Assembly: GCF_037392515.1 (NCBI RefSeq)
Contig: NC_090281.1
Location: 48,956,645-49,020,644, forward strand
Length of the DNA stretch: 64,000 bases
Direction of reading: 5' to 3'
Source: Haliotis asinina
Lineage: Eukaryota; Mollusca; Gastropoda; Lepetellida; Haliotidae
A program made the position numbers and the translations under genes. The notes beneath the pieces were generated by a model. The model was not told where the DNA came from. It made no database searches and saw only the letters and a list, made by a program, of their open reading frames with translations. Positions 56,571-64,000 of the stretch are shown here, one piece after another. Every line of letters starts with the position of its first letter. Positions within the stretch are counted from its first letter, which is position 1.

Positions 56571-56699
56571 GGCTTTACGGCCTCTGGCAATCTGATTGGT
56601 TAATAATGCAAACTACAACTTCACGTGGGTGAAAAAACTGGAGTGTGTTTTGTACACAAATGTGTAAGCCAATCACATTGCCAGAGGTCGTAAAGCCTG
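56571..56699. repeat. Inverted repeat with ~30-bp arms and CCAAT-type ends
   Basis: The arm GGCTTTACGGCCTCTGGCAA at left is the inverse of TTGCCAGAGGTCGTAAAGCC at right. Each arm ends in a CCAAT/ATTGG word, around a loop of about 65 bp. It could be a MITE or a regulatory palindrome. It lies about 1.8 kb upstream of EIF2B5. Confidence 0.75.
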
Positions 56700-56919
56700 C
56701 AAATGAAGGTGGGGCCTGGTCTGTTTCATCACTGTTTGTGTCGTCGTCATTGCATTCCGAATCAACTCTGGATATTCCGTCGCGCTATTAATTAGTGTTA
56801 ACTGGGACTGCCGAGTATTTCAAAATGAGCATCGCTAACTGGCAGTGACAGTGATTGAGTTCGCTCAGTTCATTATTCACACCGTTAATTAGTGTTATCT
56901 GGGACTCGCGGGGATTGCA

Positions 56920-57080
56920 AATCAGTTCGCTATAGCCCGTAACTTCGTTATAGAGAATTTGTTATTCATGTCTTTTTTATATGATAACATACAGTGGTTT
57001 ATTCAGGACTTTCAAAACAGTTCGTTATAGCCGACAGTTTGTTATATCCATGTTCGTTATAAAAGTATTCTACTGTACTA
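56920..57080. repeat. GTTCGTTATAGCC-type dispersed repeat
   Basis: Three or more copies of TTCGTTATAG or TTCGCTATAGCC words, ending TATTCTACTGTAC, which resembles a transposon terminus. No partner terminus was found. Confidence 0.45.
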
Positions 57081-58470
57081 TTATGGCCATAGCCACTGTT
57101 CAGGTTTTACTCGAATAATCACATGACTTCCATGTTGAGTATTTAGAAAAGGCTGCCAAATGGTTGGCAATATGACAATTACTAAAAAAACTGAGTCTGT
57201 TGAGAAGGATTTATATTTATATATTTAGAAATACACAATAAGGATAAGAAGGTCTGTGTAAAAGTGAGGGGGATTTGTTAATAAAAACACAAAATACCTC
57301 TACCTATTTGTATCTACCTTAAGAAAATGTGAGCCAATTACCAAAGGTGAAAAAACTATAAACTCTGTACATGAAGTCAAGTTCCATTCAGTGAAACTCA
57401 TTACTTCAGTTTAAAAGTACAAATATGGACTCTTCGACATATGGTTGCACTACTGTGAGCCCTGATAATACCATAAGGGAAATAACTCTAATCTATCCAC
57501 AATGCAACTGCAAGCATGTGCTATTTAGGAAATGGCTGTTAATGAAAATATCCTCCATGTATTTGTGGTCTCTGTACAGCAGAGATAATAAAGTCTGTGA
57601 AGACAGTGACAGCATTTAAAGAGACCTCACACAGGAAACTGTCTTCATAGTAGTGGTGAACTGAAGCATATTCCCATTTGTGCCTGTTTAGTCAAAAGTG
57701 GATCGAATTGCATTGTTTGATTTGATGCACAACGTGCAAGGTCATAATCCAATGCCATACCACTGAAGAAAGGCCACCATGGTGGAATCATAACCGAAGC
57801 AGTTAATGGATAAAGGAGGTTATAAGTAGACCCGTTAAAGTTCCGGCGTCACTAGACTGAAATTCATCAAGAAGACTGACAGTGAATGAATAAGAGATCA
57901 GCGACGCGTGACCAGCAGGACTTAGCTAACCGGCGTCAGTCAAGCAGCGAACTGTATGCCGTTTTCGATACTTTTGTGTGACAAAATTGGGTGTGGCAAG
58001 TTTATTTTGTTTGGGCCTTGAAGTTGAACTTCGCGTCTTGTAGGCCCTATTATGTAAAATGTTCCTTCCTTATTAGTCGTTTCTTTTTCACATTCACAAA
58101 ATCATTTAACACAGTTATGAACGTAAGCATAATATCCAAATATACTTACTTCTTCCAGCAGACTTTAAGTCTTTACGTTTTAGGCAAACCAAAATGTGTC
58201 GAAGAACCGGAACTCGATTAGAGTTATCTCTCTTGGGGTTAAGTCTATTTGACAAATAGGGTAAATACCTCTTTTACATAACGAAAAGGTTCGTGATATG
58301 TCCAGTGCGTATGAGCATACTAATTTTGTATTTGACAAATTCGTAGTGTTCCACCACGAATTTCCCTTTCTGCTTATTTTATAGACAATAAAATGTTCAA
58401 GAAATAACTCGTGTAAACGCCTCCAAATCCCAAACCCTCCGTCATAGACTGGTCTTCCTGATGAAACAAA
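57081..58470. other. Region upstream of EIF2B5, includes its promoter
   Basis: No other gene was recognised. The DNA directly above the EIF2B5 start has no clear TATA box. A frame at 57425-57619 has no recognisable domain. Confidence 0.4.
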
Positions 58471-61400
58471 ATGGCTCCTAAAGGGAAAACAAGTCAACGT
58501 GAGGACTTGAAACAAGAAGATGTTTTACAAGCTGTTGTAATCGCTGACAGTTTCAATGTTCGATTTGGTCCGGTCACACAGAGACGTCCACGAGTAAGTG
58601 AAAGGAGGTTTCTCCGTGCACAATATAATGAACTGACCGACATGTTTTGTCACACTTGCCATTTTCAATTTATTAAATTTGATCGGGTGTCGTTCAATAA
58701 CTTACTCTGTAGCATGACATCGAATCACATTCACGTCCATCATAATCATATTTTCAGACAAATATCTAAAGTTGTTTTGTATTGTTTTTGTTAAGACTTG
58801 TTTCACTGAATGAGGTAATGAATTTATATACATGTATGTCAGCATATGGACAGAAATAGCCAAAGTTGTACAGATTCAATCTTTCCCTATTTATCGCTTG
58901 AGAACCAATGTATTAAGAAATCGTGTGGGGTGTACTGCACTTTCTCAGGCACACTTTTGTTCTGATTTCATTTTGGTAAGGGATGAATTTAGCTGAGAGT
59001 TTCTCTCAGCTAGGAACGATTGAGCTCACACTGGCACCTTGAAATTCGGAAAAACTACTCAGGTAATATAATCAGCCTACTGTTTATTATGAGACCATGT
59101 GTGTTATCTTTGGTTTGACATTAAACATTCAAACAAATATAATGTTAATAAGCAAAACTTTTCAGAAAGTGGTCTGATGTAACTTTTTCATTTCAAATTT
59201 CAAATTCATTTCAGATTCTAGACATTTTTGGGTTGAGTCCGATGCAAGATTCAAACCCACACTCTATGAGTACTAGGAAATATATTTCTAGGATCTGTTC
59301 TTTACACAAGTTTGCACAAAAATTTTCCCCTTGGGAAATATGCTGTTTCACACGTTTCAGAGGGATACAAAGTATAAGTGATTGAGACTGCCACTTGTCT
59401 GACATCCATTTCCTTGGAAGCCATAGTGGCTGTATAGGTTACATTACTGGCTTTTTGTGCCAGTAATTAGGTTCCTTTCTCTGCAGATGTGCGTCTGAAT
59501 CTCAGATGGGACCCAACCATCCTAAATTACTAGAATCTGTGCTCAGCCAAAAAGTGTAATCCCAAATGTAACAATTAGCATAAGATAACTAAATATTCAT
59601 TAAGTTCAATATAAGATCATTCCATGTGTATACTCTTATTCTCTTCACCAGACTCTCCTGCCACTTGTGAATGTTCCACTGCTGGACTACACACTGGAGT
59701 TCCTGTATGCAGCAGGGGTCCAGGAGGTGTTTGTTTTCTGCTGCCATCTCGCTGACCAAATCAGGACACACATCAAGTAGGTCATCTCATAACTGTCCCT
59801 TCTATTGTTATAGACCATCTCCATTGGTGGTTTAATCCCAAATCATCATTATACAAAGCATTGTTAAATAGATGTAGAGGCTTATCAGCATCATTACTCA
59901 TCCCATGTTATCACTAGTAGCCACAAAGAAATAGGAGATCCATATTTCTGTACTTGTTTCATAAGTTAATAATCTCTCCCTTTTTGCAGGTGTATCACAA
60001 CCATGATCTTTGTTTTTGATTTTAAGGGGTTTTTTTTAAGATGACAAAAATGGGATATTGTCAGGGAAAAATAAGTATGTTTAGGGACACTATGAAGACT
60101 ATTGCATTTACAGCTAGGAAATACCTAGGTACTGGTTCCTGAAGCTTTTTCTGATGTTATCTACTTGTATTTCCAACACTATAACTTTTAATGAATTGTA
60201 TGTAATCCAAAAGCATGAGTTGTGTGAATTAATCATATAATGTATTGTACTATGAACCTCATAATGTGATATAGTAGTAATTAAGTACTGAATCACTGTG
60301 TTGTTACACAAGTAGTCCACTGTCCCAGGTTAGGATTAGTCTGATGTGGGGCAGTGGGTGGAGAGTTGGTGGTGTGATCACAAGTCCTCATCTCACTATA
60401 AGAAGTCAAAGACTGAAACTGGGCTAGCATAATGATTGTGGCATTAGCCTTAATCATGTTGATGGTACAGGCTGTCAGGACACAGACAAAATTAACAGTC
60501 TTAAAGCAACGTTAAACCCAATTTCACATTACCTCAGCAACATCATCATCTCATTGAATCACAAGATCATACTCATTGTATGTTTTATTTCAGGAATTCC
60601 AAATGGAATGATAGTTCCTCGCCGATGCAGGTCAGCCCAATACTGTCTGATGGATGCATGTCAGTTGGAGATGCTCTGCGAGAGATTGATAGCAAGTCCC
60701 TCGTCAGAAGTGATTTCATCCTTGTGTCAGGAGACATCGTCGCCAACATCAACTTGAAAAAAATACTAGAAGAGCACAAGTAATTTCAATTTAGCTTGAC
60801 AATGTGCAGATTTTGTTTTTGTAAAGGATTTCACAATCCATAAAGTGCTTCGGAACTGGTTCCAGTTTCTCCATTCTATAATCTTCAGCTGTTTCTTAAG
60901 TAATTAAAGAAACCACAGATTGATATGTAGAGTTGCCTCCCTTAACCAAGCCAGGATCCTATGTTGTGAATCCCTTATTTGCTGTGATAAGATCCAACCT
61001 CATGTTTGTTGACTGAAGTCAGCAAAGTGGTAAGTGTCTTTGGTTATGATGGTGCATTACAGTTTTAGCGCACCATAAGTCATTGTATGTACTATGTTGT
61101 TTGTACTATTAAAATACCAAGACCTTGGAAAGCCTTAAAGCTGAGATTGTTGATTGGTTGACGGTACACTTATGATTGTATCAGAATTCTGTATATGACT
61201 GTAGATAAAACAAATTTTCAGGACTTGAAAAAAGAATTCTGTAGAAAAGGATCTTCAGAACATTGCTTCAGTGTGCAAAATAGTTTCAAAATGTTGCTAG
61301 CCAGTCAGGCTAGCTTTGACTGAAAGTTACTAGCCCTCAAAATATTTCACTAACCTTAAATTTGAACGTAGATACAGGTTTCATCATTAAGCTGCTAATA

Positions 61401-64000
61401 TGATGAACATTTTCATCAAGTCATAATCTTGCATTACTTAAAAGTATATTATAACTTAATAGGTCAGAGGGAGTGTTACATTTACTAACTAAATTCACTA
61501 GTCCAAGTGACCAAGTGATTTACTTTGCCCTACTGGATTTTTTCTAGCCCCAGGCTAGTTGGACAGTGGCTATTTCAAACACCGTGACTTTAAACATGTT
61601 AGAATTGTTGTAATATGTCATACCTGGTGTTACTTAACATGTTGGACTGAAAAACTGATATATTACAGAGGAAAACTTGTGTACAGCTACTTTCTGTGAC
61701 TAATTACAGTATCAGATATGTCCATTATGGATAATTTATTTCCTTGTCACAACTTCAGTTCCACAAATTACAGTGATCAGTTCAGGAAGCTAGGATCTGA
61801 GTATTGGGTTCATGAAGGCGATGTATTCATATTCTTGCAGTCTCAAGTATTGAGGATGTGTGCCTTTGTTCCAGGAAACGACGAGAGAAAGACAAGTCAA
61901 GTGTGATGACGCTGGTTTGCAAGAAGGCACCACCAGGACACCGTACACGCTGCAGTGAGGACGAAATCCTTGTTGCAGTGGAGAGCGACACAAACAGGGT
62001 TCTGCATTACCAAAAGGCATACCAGCAAAACAAGTTTCATATACCAGTGGTAAGTTGCACAGATGTGTAAGCTTATTTTATTGTTACTACAATCAATAAA
62101 TTGATAAGGATGTCATACTCACTTGTTTGTTTGATGAAGTCAGATTGTATGTAAAAGTATTCATGGAACTTAAACCTGTTGAACATGGGGCATTGAGGTA
62201 GCCTAGTGGTTAAGGCATTCGCTCATCACACCAAAGACACAGGCTTGATTCCCAAAATTGGTACAATGTGTGAAACCTATTTCTGGCATCCCCACTTTTG
62301 CTTAAATACTGCCAAAAACTGCATAAATAGAAACTCACTCACTCACTGTTCCACAATTCAACTCACCTGTTTGCTGTATTGATTGTTTCTGTTCTTTACA
62401 GAGTGTGTTTGTGGAGCACACAGATGTGGATGTAAGGTACGACATGTTAGATTCACAGGTATGCATCTGTACACCCCTCGTACCACAACTCTACACAGAC
62501 AACTTCGACTACCAATCTCGTGATGACTTTGTCCGTGGAATTCTCATAAGCGAAGAGGTAAGTGGTCAGCATAGTCGATTGAGAATTTCCCAAAGCATAT
62601 ACCCTTTGGTCTTTCGTTGTCTAGAGTTTTCCTGATGTGGTTCTAAATTGATTTGGTTAAATGTGTCATTACTCTTATTATTTCCCCCCTGTGGTGGATG
62701 TGTGGGTAGTTACATACTAATTCCTATGTCACACAAGTGTCGTATCGTGTTGACCTGTCTCATAACGTCATGACCTGAGATTCTAATGATTGGATTGGAT
62801 AACTGATGACCTCTCAGTTTGGTTACATTGTGACGGAACTACTTTTTCATTCATAACAAACATGTGAATTCATTCATTCTACAACTTACATGCATTGTGA
62901 GAATGTAAACATTCTCTTTGAACCTTGCCATGTTGCTGTTTAATCAACATGTTGCTGTTTAATCAACATAGTCAAACTAAGACTTTATATCCATCAAAAA
63001 AACCCATAAAGGAAATGTTTGCAACAGTGATGTTAGTACTGACTTCATTTATACACAACTATGACCATGAAATGAATTTGTATCAGTACATTTGTCACCT
63101 ATAAAAACTTCACAGATGGTGCTTTCTTTTTTTCATTCATTAACATTGAAACAGCTGTTCACAATAGACTGAATTAGTGAATAGTAAACCCACAACATCA
63201 TTCATTGTTATTGCCTGAATATTGCTTAAAGTGGCATAAAACTATATTCACTCACTCAAATAAAATTTAGATAAACAGAGCTTTTACTGAAAGGATGTTG
63301 AAGTTGAGACACTGGTGGTTCATATGGTACAGATGTATACCATGAATGAATGGATGTGTTCATTAGATATGTACATATGAAGTTTATTCAAGCGCTGTTA
63401 CTATGGTTACAGATTCTTGGAAACACAATTCACCTAGCTGTTGTGAGGGATGAGTACGCTGCTAGAATATCCAACCTGCAGATGTACGATGCAGTCAGGT
63501 GAGATGTTCAGTCAGTAAATTCCACTTTCAGTATCCCGTAGTGGTGTTCTGATTAATTGAAATAATCGAAAATTGGAAGCAGCAACCAAACAACCAAGCA
63601 ATAGATCATATTTTCTAATACTCTAACACAAGCCATTTTTCTCATACTCTAACACATACCATTTTGAAACTACTGTTATGGCATTTGAAACACATGATGA
63701 TGGAGCTTATTTTCATAGTTGTCAAGGCCTGAAAACTGGTTTAAATCTTCAAAAACTGACTTTACTAACTGAAACATCATGAGGGTATATTTCTTGAGAC
63801 GCCAGGTAATGTATGTTCATGTTATATTAGTCATCTCTTTAAAGTAGCATGTTGCATCTGTAGCGGCCACAAAATTTCCGAGTCCCGTGCTGGGATTCGA
63901 ACGACGGACCTTCCTATCCGAGGTCGGACACCTTGTCCACAAGCTGACAAGGTAAGGATGTCATCTTTGGGATGACTCCACACCCTGCTACATACTCCCC
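58471..64000 (+). CDS. EIF2B5: Translation initiation factor eIF2B subunit epsilon, N-terminal part
   Basis: Catalytic subunit of eIF2B, the cytosolic guanine-nucleotide exchange factor that reloads eIF2 with GTP. Six coding exons with GT-AG borders and continuous phase: 58471-58593, 59652-59776, 60594-60779, 61875-62049, 62402-62557, 63413-63498. They encode 283 complete residues and the gene continues past the window. The nucleotidyltransferase-like domain is clear: [82 protein letters not shown] and [15 protein letters not shown], in the order of human eIF2B-epsilon (721 residues). The left-handed beta-helix and the C-terminal exchange (W2-type) domain lie beyond the edge. The first ATG before the [13 protein letters not shown] segment is taken as the start. 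Introns hold C- and B-type SINEs. Confidence 0.96.
59215..59570. mobile_element. Inverted pair of repeat C fragments in EIF2B5 intron 1
   Basis: 59215-59275 on the minus strand reads GTGGGTTTGAATCTTGCATC then TCTAGAATCTG. 59415-59570 on the plus strand reads ATAGTGGCTG...TCTGAATCTCAGATGGGAC then AGTGTAATCCCAAATG. They share ends with the pair at 8515-8825 and lie just upstream of exon 2 (59652). Confidence 0.6.
62190..62347 (+). mobile_element. tRNA-derived SINE-like repeat B
   Basis: Head GAGGTAGCCTAGTGGTTAAG (box A), degraded box B (GGCTTGATTCCC), body, and ACTCACTCACTC tail. Located 55 bp before EIF2B5 coding exon 5. Confidence 0.85.
63216..63262 (+). mobile_element. SINE tail fragment (shared A/B tail)
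   Basis: GAATATTGCTTAAAGTGGCA then AAACTATATTCACTCACTC. Only the shared tail is present, so the family is ambiguous. Confidence 0.6.
63857..63980 (-). mobile_element. tRNA-derived SINE-like repeat, family D
   Basis: On the minus strand it has a good box B (CGTTCGAATCCCAGCACGGG) preceded by CTTGTGGACAAGGTGTCCGA, a degenerate tRNA head. It is distinct from A, B and C. In EIF2B5 intron 6, near the window edge. Confidence 0.6.

Noticed and set aside
58180-58515. A 111-residue minus-strand frame overlapping the EIF2B5 start
   Set aside because: Antisense to a confirmed exon with no recognised domain.

Overview
The window looks like genomic DNA from a gastropod mollusc, most likely an abalone (Haliotis). 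Two things suggest this: split genes with animal-type introns, and many copies of short interspersed repeats ending in (ACTC)n, with the 'GGCGTAAAACTAAACTCACTC' tail that I associate with abalone DNA. The species call rests on memory of these repeats, not on a search. There is no bacterial or organellar signature.

Three host genes can be supported, all by splice-consistent exons with preserved phase. (1) A THEM6-like hotdog-fold thioesterase on the minus strand runs off the left edge (first exons at 3120-2976, 853-642 and 75-1). (2) A complete UDP-glucose 6-dehydrogenase (UGDH) lies on the minus strand, with 11 coding exons from 26850 to 18105 giving a 478-residue protein. At least one 5'-UTR intron lies upstream of it. 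(3) The first six coding exons of EIF2B5 (translation initiation factor eIF2B, epsilon subunit) lie on the plus strand from 58471 and run off the right edge. The genes are unrelated in function and show no operon-like arrangement. UGDH supplies UDP-glucuronate for glycosaminoglycans and glucuronidation. EIF2B5 is the catalytic subunit of the exchange factor that recycles eIF2. THEM6 is a membrane-associated thioesterase-superfamily protein.

The rest is repeat-rich intergenic and intronic DNA. A DIRS1-like tyrosine-recombinase retrotransposon lies at about 44967-51384, with near-identical inverted terminal repeats and an internal complementary region, and looks young. At least three families of short SINE-like repeats are scattered throughout, several bounded by clear target-site duplications. 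Other mobile remains are a decayed LINE (53.4-54.4 kb) and several small palindromic or TIR elements.

Tandem arrays are prominent: a purine-rich array with a 99-bp higher-order unit (6.46-7.44 kb), a 15-bp-type array directly after the UGDH stop (17.8-18.1 kb), a 103-bp array inside a UGDH intron (22.65-23.27 kb), a 51-bp array (30.97-31.61 kb), an ATATCA-type array split by a SINE (35.65-36.53 kb), and a 53-bp array (52.53-53.32 kb). Most long open frames outside the three genes and the DIRS element come from these arrays and are not believable genes.

I did not find a new enzymatic or defence system. The most notable signals are the complete DIRS architecture, a duplicated intron segment inside UGDH that carries a splice acceptor, a tandem array of consensus splice donors in the same gene, and inverted arrays of an AAAATGGCC motif in the first THEM6 intron.
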